40,652 nt of DNA from Streptomyces sp. sk2.1 (GTDB taxonomy: Bacteria; Actinomycetota; Actinomycetes; Streptomycetales; Streptomycetaceae): NCBI RefSeq assembly GCF_008120935.1, contig NZ_RDBO01000045.1, positions 188,756-229,407 on the forward strand, in the 5' to 3' direction. The position numbers were made by a program, and so were the translations under genes. Positions 8,068 through 15,511 of this stretch are shown here, one piece after another. Within the stretch, counting starts at the first letter, position 1, and the number at the start of each line of letters is the position of its first letter. The notes under the pieces are model-generated. The model did not search any database. It saw only the letters and a list, made by a program, of their open reading frames with translations, and had not been told where the DNA came from.

Positions 8068-8115
8068 GTCAAAGGCCCATCACTTCCGGATTTTCGGAGG
8101 TGGTGGGCCTTTGAC
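8068..8115. terminator. Terminator after tRNA-Arg and after the integrase gene
   Basis: GTCAAAGGCCCA (from 8068) pairs with TGGGCCTTTGAC (to 8115), with an inner extension CACtTCCG/CGGAgGTG and an ATTTT loop. Both arms end in A/T runs, so it can stop transcription from the tRNA and from the converging integrase. Confidence 0.82.
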
Positions 8116-8142
8116 ATCCACTTCTGACATCAACGCGGATGG

Positions 8143-9201
8143 TCACGCGCGACCGGGGCGCCTCTTCCTGAGCAGCCGGTCCATGTGGCTCATGGCCTCC
8201 CGCTGCGTGTCCTGGACGACGTGGGTGTAGACGTCCATGGTGGTGCTGATCTGAGAGTGGCCGAGGATCTCCATCACGACACGCGGTGCGACTCCGGCCG
8301 CCGTGAGGAGCGTGGCCGTGCCGTGCCGGGCGTCATGCAGCCGGATCACGCGGAGGCCGACGGACTCGGCGACGCGGGTGAAGGAGCGGTAGACGTTCCG
8401 CGGCTCGCCCTGGCGGCCGGTGCGGGTGGTGCGGGTGGTGAAAACGTAGCCGGACTCCTGCCACTGCTCCCCCGCCTTGGCACGAACAGCTGTTTGCCGC
8501 ATCCGGTGCCAGCGCAGGGGTGCAATGCAGAAGGCAGGCAGCGGGACGACCCGACGAGGACGGCTCTTGGGATCGTCGTCGTAGAGGGCACCCCGACGGC
8601 GCTGGGTCTGCTGGCGGACGTGGAGGACGCGGTTGTCCAGGTCGAGATCCGACCAGCGCAGCCCGACGATCTCACCCCGACGAAGCCCCATGGCGATGGC
8701 CGGCACGAAGGCCGCGTAGAGCGGGTCTTTCCGCGACGCGGCGAGGAAGTCGAGCGTCTCGTCCAGCGTCCAGGGGTGCAGCTCGCGTGCGTCGGCGCGG
8801 GGCGGTTCGACGAGCTTGGCCACGTTGCGCGTGATCAGCTCCTCACTGCACGCAGGCGGGAGCGCCGAGCGCAGCACGCGGTGCGAATCTTTGGCCGTCG
8901 CGGCAGTGGTCTGGTTCTCCAGTCGGACGAGGAAACGGCGCACATCGGCGACGCTCAGGGATTCGAGCCTCTTCGCACCGAGCATCGGCGACAGGTGGAG
9001 CCGGACGTGTGCCTCGTACTTGTCGTGCGTGCTGAGCTTCCAGCGCGGCTTGATGACGTTGTCCAGCCAATACGGCAGCCACTCGGAGAGCTTGGCCGAA
9101 CGAGTGGGCACGGGAATCTTGATCGAGACCGGGCAGCGGGAGCGGATCAGGTCGTAGACCTTGGAGCGTCCGAGCTTGAGCCGCGTCATGACCTCGGGCA
9201 C
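8143..9201 (-). CDS. Xis-Int fusion: excisionase N-terminus joined to a tyrosine recombinase
   Basis: The first ~29 residues read P-E-V-M-T-R-L-K-L-G-R-S-K-V-Y-D-L-I-R-S, the helix-turn-helix of AICE excisionases. The frame then runs directly into the integrase core-binding domain (K-L-S-E-W-L-P-Y-W-L-D-N-V at about 38-50). The Xis C-terminal half and the usual Int N-terminal arm-binding domain (about 70-80 residues) are missing. The catalytic domain is complete: G-L-R-R-G-E-I (Arg I), H-D-A-R-H-G (HxxR), L-G-H-S (His III) and the Tyr of V-Y-T-H-V. At 352 residues it is shorter than pSAM2-type Int plus Xis. GTG 9201 is a nominal start; the Xis frame stays open upstream across the end of the repSA remnant. 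Strand exchange may persist, but arm-site binding and excision control should not. Confidence 0.85.
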   Translation of the reverse strand: MPEVMTRLKLGRSKVYDLIRSRCPVSIKIPVPTRSAKLSEWLPYWLDNVIKPRWKLSTHDKYEAHVRLHLSPMLGAKRLESLSVADVRRFLVRLENQTTAATAKDSHRVLRSALPPACSEELITRNVAKLVEPPRADARELHPWTLDETLDFLAASRKDPLYAAFVPAIAMGLRRGEIVGLRWSDLDLDNRVLHVRQQTQRRRGALYDDDPKSRPRRVVPLPAFCIAPLRWHRMRQTAVRAKAGEQWQESGYVFTTRTTRTGRQGEPRNVYRSFTRVAESVGLRVIRLHDARHGTATLLTAAGVAPRVVMEILGHSQISTTMDVYTHVVQDTQREAMSHMDRLLRKRRPGRA

Positions 9202-9203
9202 GG

Positions 9204-9812
9204 TCAGCAGCTCTGCGGTGGCGGTGGTCGTGCTGCGGCTGCTTCCATGATGAGTTGGTCTTGCAGGGCTTCGCGGGCGGTGTCGCGGTTGAGTTGGAGG
9301 CCGCGGACGATGGTGGCGGCGAGGGCGGATTCGCCAGGGGTGTGGCCGTGGCCGGCGTATTGCCAGTCGGCCAGGACGAGGACGGAGTCCGGTTCGAAGT
9401 CGGGCGTGCCGAGGGCTTCGCGTTCTTGGGCGGCGCGGAAGTCAGCGCGGGCCTGGCGGAGTTCGCCGAGGGTGGTCGAGTAGCGGCGGGACTTGGACCT
9501 GAAGTGGCCTCGAAAGCCGAGCATGCGGGCCCAGGCCCGCAGGCGCCGGTCCGGGGAGAGCGGGTCCAGGTGCTTACATGCTTCGATCAGGTGTCGGGTG
9601 TGGTCGGGGACCTGGTGACGGTCGAGTTCGGAGAGTTCGCCGATGCGGCGGTCCAGGGTGCCAGTGTTCTCGGCGGTCTTGGTGGCGTACTCGGCGACGT
9701 AGGAGGCGACGGCCTGTTCGGTGATGTCGGAGCCGTCGCCGAAGGCTTTGACCGGGCGTACGTCGAGTTGGGTGCCCCAGCGGAAGGTTCGGTTCGCAGA
9801 ACAGAGTGAATT
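9204..9812 (-). pseudogene. repSA: Replication initiator RepSA, C-terminal remnant
   Basis: A frame open for about 200 codons, with no start, matches the C-terminal part of the RepSA rolling-circle initiator of Streptomyces integrative plasmids. It shows F-R-W-G-T-Q-L-D-V-R, then I-T-E-Q-A-V-A-S-Y-V-A-E-Y-A-T-K-T-A-E, then H-L-D-P-L-S-P-D-R-R-L-R-A-W-A, then M-L-G-F-R-G-H-F-R-S-K-S-R-R-Y-S-T-T. The catalytic N-terminal portion is gone. An in-frame stop (9813-9815) and then AT-rich unrelated DNA mark the breakpoint. The stop codon at 9204-9206 lies 3 bases from the GTG of the xis-int frame, the usual tight rep-xis junction. An ATG at 9524 gives a 106-residue frame, but it is only the tail of this remnant. 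Confidence 0.85.
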
Positions 9813-10119
9813 TCAGGTAGGCCGCGCTTAGCGTTCGGGCTCGGATCGCGCGGCTCTCCATGCATCATTCCGACTCCACTAATTCACCGTCAAGCCAGCA
9901 GGCGATTACTTCTATTCACTTCTTTTTGCAAGATAAATTCGGCTCGCCCGACAATATATGGGTGCGACTTCCCAAGTTATGGCAACACGCCGTTGCGGCA
10001 GTGGTTCTCGCATTGCTTCGCATGACCGCCCAGCCGCAGCGGGTTCCCTCCTCGCCCGCATGCGCGCCCGCGGCGTGCGCGGGCCTTGATGACCTGTGGA
10101 CAGTTCTACCGCGCCACTG
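9813..10119. other. AT-rich scar between the repSA remnant and the GAP-family gene
   Basis: No supported gene. About 100 bases from 9860 are markedly AT-rich (for example TTCTTTTTGCAAGATAAATT), unlike everything around. No terminal inverted repeats or transposase fragments could be recognised. Confidence 0.55.
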
Positions 10120-10797
10120 TCAGGAGGCGAGGATGCCGATGCCGTCACCGAGCAGTTTCAGCCCCAGGACGAAGAACAGGACCGCCATCACGGCGACGTT
10201 GTGCTGAGCTGCCCAGTCTTTCCAGTTGCCGAGTGTGGTCTTCGCTCGCTCTCCCCCGAGCAGGAAGACTCCCAGTGGGGCCAGCAGGCCGAGGGTGGCG
10301 ATCAGGACGAAGATGGCCAGCGATGCGATCTGCTGCCCGACCGGCAGCCCGGCTGAGCCAATGGAGGCGGCCGCGGCAACGGTCAGCGGGGCGTTCTTGG
10401 CGTTGAGCGCGGCCAGCGCCAGTCCGAGTCCGAAGACCTTGACCGGCGTGAGGCGGTCGATCGCACCCATCCACTTCGGCAGCTGGGCCTGTGAGGGATC
10501 CTTTGGGCGCCGGTGCCATTGCCGGGCGCCGAAGACGACGAGGAATACGCCAAGAGCGAGCTTGAGGGCTCCCACCCACGTAGCCGGATGATTGTGCGCG
10601 GAGGCACCTGTGGGGGAGGCGATTGCCAACATCACCGCGCCCAGTGCCGCGAGTCCCAGGATCCAGCCGACGGTGAAGAGGGGGCCGTTGAGACGTCCCC
10701 GAGGCGTGGCGAGTATGAGGATGATGGCGATGATCGGGAGCGGGCTGATCGCGACGCCGGCCGCAAAACCCAGCACGTCACCGAGAACTGCGCCCAT
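10120..10797 (-). CDS. GAP (SfLAP) family small-molecule/lipid export membrane protein
   Basis: A 225-residue integral membrane protein of the GAP/Sap family, which is related to LysE-type exporters and includes mycobacterial proteins needed for glycolipid export. About six hydrophobic segments are visible. The first reads G-F-A-A-G-V-A-I-S-P-L-P-I-I-A-I-I-L-I-L-A-T-P, with the conserved S-P-L-P-I. Later comes G-L-A-L-A-A-L-N-A-K-N-A-P-L, matching the family N-x-K-N motif. ATG 10797 has a perfect GGAGG 5 bases upstream. It lies inside the island and is divergent from the peroxidase trio across about 440 bp, so it may be part of the same cargo module. The substrate is unknown. Confidence 0.8.
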   Translation of the reverse strand: MGAVLGDVLGFAAGVAISPLPIIAIILILATPRGRLNGPLFTVGWILGLAALGAVMLAIASPTGASAHNHPATWVGALKLALGVFLVVFGARQWHRRPKDPSQAQLPKWMGAIDRLTPVKVFGLGLALAALNAKNAPLTVAAAASIGSAGLPVGQQIASLAIFVLIATLGLLAPLGVFLLGGERAKTTLGNWKDWAAQHNVAVMAVLFFVLGLKLLGDGIGILAS

Positions 10798-11241
10798 GGT
10801 TGCCTCCAGGTGGGGATCAGGGGGCGATCCAGTGGAGCAGGGCTTGGCGCAACCGATGCCCCGGCGCCTGGGCCGCGCACCGGGCTGTTGTGTGATCGGC
10901 TGCGCCGCTGTCTTCACGGCCGCCCGGAAGTGGCTGCCCGAGAATGGCGACGACGACGTACTCGGCACGTCACACCAGTTCCATCCTCCTGCGCTCGGCC
11001 GGATCTGTCCTCGGGAGTTTCTCGGGACACGCGAGTACCCCGGCATTGCCCTGCCGCACCGGGCTGGCTGGACCCCGCAGTGCCGGAGCTTCCCGAGAAT
11101 CCGCCCCAGGTGACCACAATGCCCAGGGCCCGGGATGCGAGGCAGTGCATCCGCAGTGAGGATTGATGTGTGGGGGCGATGGCGTCCCATGTCCGGGCGC
11201 TTGGCAACCCTCGCGTCGATCTGTGACAGGAGGACCTCGCG
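10798..11241. other. Divergent intergenic region of the peroxidase cargo module
   Basis: No convincing gene in 444 bp. It should carry the promoters of the GAP-family gene (minus) and the peroxidase trio (plus). Repeated CCCGAGAAT (about 10938 and 11093) and CTCGGG pairs (about 11013-11028) are visible, but no classical regulator box was recognised. Confidence 0.4.
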
Positions 11242-11829
11242 ATGGCTGCGACAGATGCAACCCAGCCGGCTCACCCTGAGCACCCGGGCATGACGGATGG
11301 GGTCAGTAACGAGTTCACCGTTTTCACCAAGATCAAGCCGGGCGAGGCCGATGCGTTGCGTGAGGATCTCACCTGGCTCGGCGACGCGGCGAATGACGAG
11401 AATGTCCATGCGGCGCTGCGCCAGATCGGCACGCTGCACGACGCACGGCACGTCATTTTCGACAACGACACCAGGTTCATGTTCGCCAGCGTCTTCGACG
11501 GCTCGTGGGACACCTACATCGACGACTTCGCCAAGACGGTGGTCGGGGCCCGCTTCGACAAGGTCTTCTCGCACAGCGAAGGGTTCCCCGGCATCAAAGA
11601 TCCAGGGGTCAAGGACTGGTTCCTCGCCCACCAGGAGCCCGCGGGAGTCTTCGTGAGCGCCTATCCCGATCTGACCGTTCAGCAGATCTACAAGGACCAG
11701 CGCGTGGACGACGCGTTCCAGGCGGTGCTGGACACCGCCGAATTCCGGGCAATGCTGAACAATCCTGCCAACGCGGAGCTGGTGGGCACGCCAGCCTTCC
11801 AGAAGCTGCTGGAGGAAGCCGCGGTCTAG
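11242..11829 (+). CDS. Uncharacterised protein, first gene of the haem-peroxidase trio
   Basis: The 195-residue product has no signal peptide. After about 20 polar residues comes N-E-F-T-V-F-T-K-I-K-P-G-E-A-D-A-L-R-E-D-L, then H-D-A-R-H-V-I-F-D-N-D-T-R-F-M-F-A-S-V-F-D-G-S-W-D. This beta-alpha-beta-beta rhythm resembles dimeric alpha+beta barrel (ABM/EthD-like) proteins, the superfamily that includes DyP peroxidases. A second half (V-F-V-S-A-Y-P-D-L-T-V-Q-Q-I-Y) may repeat the motif. Start ATG 11242 has CAGGAGGAC just upstream. It is followed 96 bp later by the DyP gene on the same strand. The family was not recognised with certainty; a role as partner of the peroxidases is inference from position. 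Confidence 0.72.
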   Translation: MAATDATQPAHPEHPGMTDGVSNEFTVFTKIKPGEADALREDLTWLGDAANDENVHAALRQIGTLHDARHVIFDNDTRFMFASVFDGSWDTYIDDFAKTVVGARFDKVFSHSEGFPGIKDPGVKDWFLAHQEPAGVFVSAYPDLTVQQIYKDQRVDDAFQAVLDTAEFRAMLNNPANAELVGTPAFQKLLEEAAV

Positions 11830-11925
11830 CAGTCGGACGCAACCAACCCTCAGAGCTGGCCCAGCGTCGGTGGACGGCGCCGGGCGCTGGTCGGCCTCTG
11901 CAGGTCTGCCCGTGCAAAGGCTGAT

Positions 11926-13296
11926 ATGGAGGCACAAGCGAGCATGAACACGACAGCAGGCGGCAGCGCAGTCGGCGTGCGCGTCGAGATCAACGACGTC
12001 CAAAGCGGGGCACTACGTCCACGGCCCGTGCCGTACGAGGGAAAGTTCGTCTTCCTGCGGGTCGATGACCGCCACGCCGGGCGCGCCCTGCTGCAGCGGC
12101 TGCTTCCGGTGACGGCGAGCGGTCTGCCCAGCGTGGACCCGGGCCGGGATGCCTGGGTGGCTGTGGGGCTCACCTATCAGGGGCTGAGTGCCCTGGGAGT
12201 GCCCCAGGAGTCGCTGGACAGCTTTCCGCAGGCGTTCCGTGAGGGCATGGCCGCTCGGGCGGAGCTGATCGGCGACGTGGGCGAGAGCGCCCCGGCCCAC
12301 TGGGAGGCACCGTTTGGAACGGGCGATGTTCATATCGCGTTGAGCGCTCTCTCCTCCGATGCGGCGCAGCTGGACAAGGAGCTGGAGCGGGCCCGCGTCG
12401 CCTACGAGGGCACGCCCGGTGTCCAGGTCATCTGGCAGCAGGATGTTCATCAGCTCCCGACCGGGCGAACCACCTTTGGATTCCGCGACGGCATCAGCCA
12501 GCCGAACATCGAGGGCGTCGGACTGCCCGGCTCGAACCCGCAGGAAGCCCCGATCAAGGCGGGCGAGTTCATCCTCGGCTACCCCGATGAAACCGGCAAT
12601 CTGCCGCCGATGCCCAGCCCCGATGTGCTGGGGCGCAACGGGACCTACGCGGCCGTTCGCAAGGTCCACACCAAGGTGGCGGCCTGGCGGCAGTACCTGC
12701 GCGCGAACAGCTCCGGTGCCGAGGAGGAGGCACTCCTGGCGGCGAAGATGGTCGGGCGCTGGCCCAGCGGGGCGCCGCTTACGCTGGCGCCGGAGCACGA
12801 TGATCCGGAGCTGGCGGCCGATCCGCATCGCGTCAACAATTTCCTGTACCGGGAGAACGATGATCGCGGTCTCCGGTGCCCGGCCGGTGCGCACGTCCGG
12901 CGCGTCAACCCCCGAGATTCCACCATCATCGGCGATGCGCGGATGCACCGGCTCATCCGCCGCGGCACCACCTACGGCCCGCCGCTGCCCGAGGGCGTGC
13001 TGGAGGACGACGGCGCCGACCGGGGCCTGGTCGGAGTCTTCCTGGGGGCCCACCTGGAACGACAGTTCGAGTTCATCAAGGCCGAGTGGGTCAACGACGG
13101 CAACTTCATCGGATATCCCGGCGAGAAGGACCCGGTGGCCGGGCATCACGGCGGAACCGGCAGCGTCACCATCCCGGAGAGGCCGGTCCGGCGCCGTCTG
13201 CAGAATCTGCCGAGCTTCGTGGTCACCCGGGGCGGTGAGTACTGCTTCGTGCCGGGTCTGCGTGCCCTGCGCTGGCTTGCCGAACTGGAGGACTGA
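11926..13296 (+). CDS. DyP-type haem peroxidase (long, cytoplasmic form)
   Basis: The 456-residue product carries the DyP hallmark G-F-R-D-G (185-189, catalytic Asp188) followed by I-S-Q-P-N. The proximal haem His is His323 in R-C-P-A-G-A-H-V-R-R-V-N-P-R, and a likely distal Arg lies in I-R-R-G-T-T-Y-G. The length, without a Tat signal, fits the longer class of DyPs rather than EfeB. DyPs oxidise dyes, phenols or unknown substrates with hydrogen peroxide. Start ATG 11926 has AAAGG 5 bases before it; ATG 11944 is an alternative behind GGAGG at a longer spacing. It is followed after 54 bp by the catalase-family gene, probably in one operon. Confidence 0.92.
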   Translation: MEAQASMNTTAGGSAVGVRVEINDVQSGALRPRPVPYEGKFVFLRVDDRHAGRALLQRLLPVTASGLPSVDPGRDAWVAVGLTYQGLSALGVPQESLDSFPQAFREGMAARAELIGDVGESAPAHWEAPFGTGDVHIALSALSSDAAQLDKELERARVAYEGTPGVQVIWQQDVHQLPTGRTTFGFRDGISQPNIEGVGLPGSNPQEAPIKAGEFILGYPDETGNLPPMPSPDVLGRNGTYAAVRKVHTKVAAWRQYLRANSSGAEEEALLAAKMVGRWPSGAPLTLAPEHDDPELAADPHRVNNFLYRENDDRGLRCPAGAHVRRVNPRDSTIIGDARMHRLIRRGTTYGPPLPEGVLEDDGADRGLVGVFLGAHLERQFEFIKAEWVNDGNFIGYPGEKDPVAGHHGGTGSVTIPERPVRRRLQNLPSFVVTRGGEYCFVPGLRALRWLAELED

Positions 13297-13350
13297 CGGC
13301 AATTCCTGCCCCCGAGGTCCCACCACGGTCTCCGAGGAAAGGTCGCAGTC

Positions 13351-14478
13351 ATGGCAGCACAGTTCGTCCGCTACACACCTGATGTCGAAGACGATGACCC
13401 GAACTTCGACCGCAACCTGCAGACGGTGATCGAGAAGACCGAGAGCTACATCTCCGAGTCGGTCAAGGCCGGTGGCACCGGCCGGGCTCTCCGCGACGCC
13501 CATGCCAAGGGCTACGGGCTGGTCCGGGGGGAAGTGGAGATCCTGGACGGGCTTCCGCCCGCGTACGCCCAGGGCATCTACGCGACTCCGGGAACCCACG
13601 ATGCGCTCATCCGCTTCTCCAACGGCTCGCCTCACGCCGGAGCCGACGCGCGACTGGGCGCCGCCACCGGACTGGCACTGAAGATCTTCGACATCCCCGG
13701 CCCGACCCTGCTGGAAGACGAACCGGACACGGGCACCTTCGACTACGCCAACATCAACGGGCCGATCTTCTTCTGCAACACAGTCGAGCACTACCTGTTC
13801 ATCCAGGAATTGTTCCTGAACGCGCCGGCCTACTTCTCCCAGGGCCGACCCGGAGCGCATCGTTTCTTCACCGAGTTCGTGACCGGTAAGGGAACGCTGG
13901 ACCAGGACAACTGGGCGTGGGACGAGTTCCTGGCCTTCCTGCGCCTGTCGAAGACCTCTCCGGCAAACGTACTGCTGTCGAGCTACTGGACGATGGGCGC
14001 GGTCAGGCACGGGGACTACATTGCCAAGGTGCGCATCACCCCCGATCCGCCCTTCGCCGCTGCCGTGGTCCGGCGCGACATCGACCCGACCTCGGCGGCG
14101 GAGGTCTTCCGACCGGCCCTGGTGGCCGAGCTCCAGGAACGGCCCTATGCCTTCGACATCCAGGTTCAGCTCTGCACCGACCTGGAGCGCATGCCGGTGG
14201 AGGACACCACAGTGGAGTGGCCCGAGCAGCTCTCGCCGCCCGTAACCGTGGCCAAGCTGCGACTGCCGCAGCAGGACATCTCCGGCCCGGAAAACCTGGA
14301 GAAGATGGACGCGCTGTCCTTCACGCCCTGGCGGGTCACCGCCGAGCACGCGCCTCTGGGCAACATCATGCGGGCCCGCAAGGAGGTCTACCGGCAATCC
14401 TCCATCGCGCGCCACAAGCTCAACAAGCAGCCGCGCACGGAGCCCCGCAGCGCCGATGAGGTACTCGGCCAGGCCTGA
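13351..14478 (+). CDS. Catalase-family haem peroxidase, y4iL-like
   Basis: The 375-residue product is a short catalase-fold protein. The distal His51 lies in R-D-A-H-A-K-G-Y-G-L-V-R-G. Core motifs follow: A-L-I-R-F-S-N-G-S-P near 85-94 and N-I-N-G-P-I-F-F-C-N near 134-143. The proximal haem ligand is probably Tyr347 in R-A-R-K-E-V-Y-R-Q-S-S. True catalases are longer and use R-x-F-x-Y; this form matches the y4iL-like branch, often linked to organic-peroxide chemistry rather than bulk hydrogen-peroxide removal. AGGAAAGG precedes ATG 13351. It ends about 260 bp before attR, so the whole trio is island cargo. Confidence 0.88.
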   Translation: MAAQFVRYTPDVEDDDPNFDRNLQTVIEKTESYISESVKAGGTGRALRDAHAKGYGLVRGEVEILDGLPPAYAQGIYATPGTHDALIRFSNGSPHAGADARLGAATGLALKIFDIPGPTLLEDEPDTGTFDYANINGPIFFCNTVEHYLFIQELFLNAPAYFSQGRPGAHRFFTEFVTGKGTLDQDNWAWDEFLAFLRLSKTSPANVLLSSYWTMGAVRHGDYIAKVRITPDPPFAAAVVRRDIDPTSAAEVFRPALVAELQERPYAFDIQVQLCTDLERMPVEDTTVEWPEQLSPPVTVAKLRLPQQDISGPENLEKMDALSFTPWRVTAEHAPLGNIMRARKEVYRQSSIARHKLNKQPRTEPRSADEVLGQA

Positions 14479-14738
14479 TCAAGCTGACCGACGGGACGGC
14501 AAGCGTTCAGTGCGGGGAACCACGGGGAACACTCGGGACCAGGCTGGCGCCTCGGCGGGCAACAGCGCGCTTGCCTGGTTCCGTCACGGCTCAAGCGGAC
14601 AAACCGGCAGAGAACAACTGAGCTTCCCAGGCTGACATCAACGGTCGACATCGACGACGTTGGACGCAGGCGACCTTGAGCGGTCACACACACCACGCCG
14701 GCAGGACGGCGAGGCCGTATGAGAGCCACGCGATCGAA
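14479..14738. other. Gene-free stretch between the catalase-family gene and attR
   Basis: No gene or clear hairpin terminator was found in these 260 bases. Confidence 0.5.
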
Positions 14739-14782
14739 CTCCTAAAGCGGGTGCCGCAGGTTCGAATCCTGCCGGGGGCACA
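14739..14782 (+). repeat. attR core: displaced tRNA-Arg 3' end
   Basis: The 44 bases repeat 8021-8064 with one mismatch, running from CTCCTAAAGC to GGGGGCACA. The upstream half of the tRNA (acceptor 5' strand, D-arm) is absent, so this is not a tRNA gene. It marks the chromosomal edge of the island. Confidence 0.92.
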
Positions 14783-14786
14783 AGCG

Positions 14787-14822
14787 AAAAGGCCCCGGAC
14801 CGATCATGGTCCGGGGCCTTTT
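14787..14822. terminator. Terminator beyond attR
   Basis: AAAAGGCCCCGGACC (14787-14801) pairs perfectly with GGTCCGGGGCCTTTT (14808-14822) around a 6-base loop, with A and T runs at the outer ends. Before the current island inserted, it would have followed the tRNA gene directly. Confidence 0.88.
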
Positions 14823-14850
14823 GACGGCATCATTTGACGGCAGTCGCGTC

Positions 14851-14910
14851 TCAGGTGCCCGGCAGGCGGCGCTTGAGCAGGCGGTCCATGCGGCTGATCG
14901 CCTCGCGCTG
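14851..14910 (-). pseudogene. C-terminal remnant of a second tyrosine integrase
   Basis: On the minus strand 19 codons and a stop read Q-R-E-A-I-S-R-M-D-R-L-L-K-R-R-L-P-G-T. The intact integrase at 8143 ends Q-R-E-A-M-S-H-M-D-R-L-L-R-K-R-R-P-G-R-A. Similarity stops sharply at 14910. The layout (att core, hairpin terminator, converging integrase end) copies that at attL, so an older related element probably sat here. Confidence 0.78.
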
Positions 14911-15106
14911 CGGGCCGCGCGCAGGGGCGGATGCCGCGAACCGTGCGGACGGGCGGTGTGGTGTTGGGCGATCGGTCGGCGCGTCGGAGATGTGACCGCC
15001 GGCCTCTCAGGACGTGTGCCGTCCGTGCTGCTGTCCGCCACGATTGCGCCTCCCTCGGCGTGGTGGGCGCTGGAAGCATTCCGGTGTCCGGGCAGAAGGG
15101 GGCGGG

Positions 15107-15283
15107 ATGGTTCAGTCGAAGTGTGGTGCTCCGACGCAGAGCGGAGGCCGCTGCCGGAGCAAGGCGATCATCGGCAGCTCGCGATGCGCCAAGCACCAGG
15201 GGCCTTGGTCCGCGTACGGAGTGGAGCAGCGGAAGAAGAAGGAAGCCGAAGCGAAGATGCGGAAGCTCCGCAAGAAGCGATGA
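15107..15283 (+). CDS. Small zinc-ribbon-like protein
   Basis: The 58-residue product has the pattern C-G-A-P-T-x-S-G-G-R-C-R-S-K-A and then S-S-R-C-A-K-H-Q-G-P-W-S, giving C-x7-G-x2-C-x10-C-x2-H. This short metal-binding motif occurs in many small phage and bacterial proteins. The C-terminus is a highly charged helix (K-K-K-E-A-E-A-K-M-R-K-L-R-K-K-R). ATG 15107 is supported by AAGGGGGCGG just upstream; the frame is open further 5' but that part is low quality. It lies between an integrase remnant and the Mrr-TerD gene, so it is probably accessory DNA. Function is unknown; nucleic-acid binding is plausible from charge alone. Confidence 0.68.
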   Translation: MVQSKCGAPTQSGGRCRSKAIIGSSRCAKHQGPWSAYGVEQRKKKEAEAKMRKLRKKR

Positions 15284-15511
15284 CGAGGTCTGCCGGGTGG
15301 CCGAGCCGGCATCCGCAGCCGGCATCGACTCGGCAGGCATCGCTTCGCCTCGGTATGCGCAGGTCAGGGTGGAGTGCTGGAGCGGGGCCAACTATGACAA
15401 GGGCATGGGCGGGTGGCCTGTCGCCCACTAGAGTCGTCCCATCACTGTTGGTCACGGGACCAGGACTTGGTGCATGCCCGCCACGTCGCTGGTGGGGAGG
15501 GCCTGTAGAGC

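Larger units (their letters stand above)
8021..14782. mobile_element. Degenerate actinomycete integrative element (AICE) inserted in tRNA-Arg(CCT)
   Basis: Flanked by the 44-bp attL and attR cores, about 6.7 kb long. Gene order from attL is int (fused to xis), then a repSA remnant, all on the minus strand, matching the repSA-xis-int order of pSAM2-type elements. No conjugation gene (traB-like FtsK ATPase), primase or KorSA-like regulator is present. The right half is cargo: a GAP-family membrane protein and a haem-peroxidase trio. With RepSA truncated and Xis lost, the element is probably immobile. Confidence 0.85.

Noticed and set aside
9862..10119. A small gene in the AT-rich scar
   Set aside because: No frame has a ribosome site, and composition and content look like debris at a deletion point.
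12013..14415. An 800-codon open frame on the minus strand across the DyP and catalase genes
   Set aside because: It mirrors the codon pattern of the two clear haem-peroxidase genes on the plus strand and has no recognisable domain; long antisense frames are normal at this GC.
14739..14782. A second tRNA-Arg gene
   Set aside because: Only the sequence from the anticodon loop to the 3' end is present; the acceptor 5' strand, D-arm and half of the anticodon stem are missing, so it is attR.
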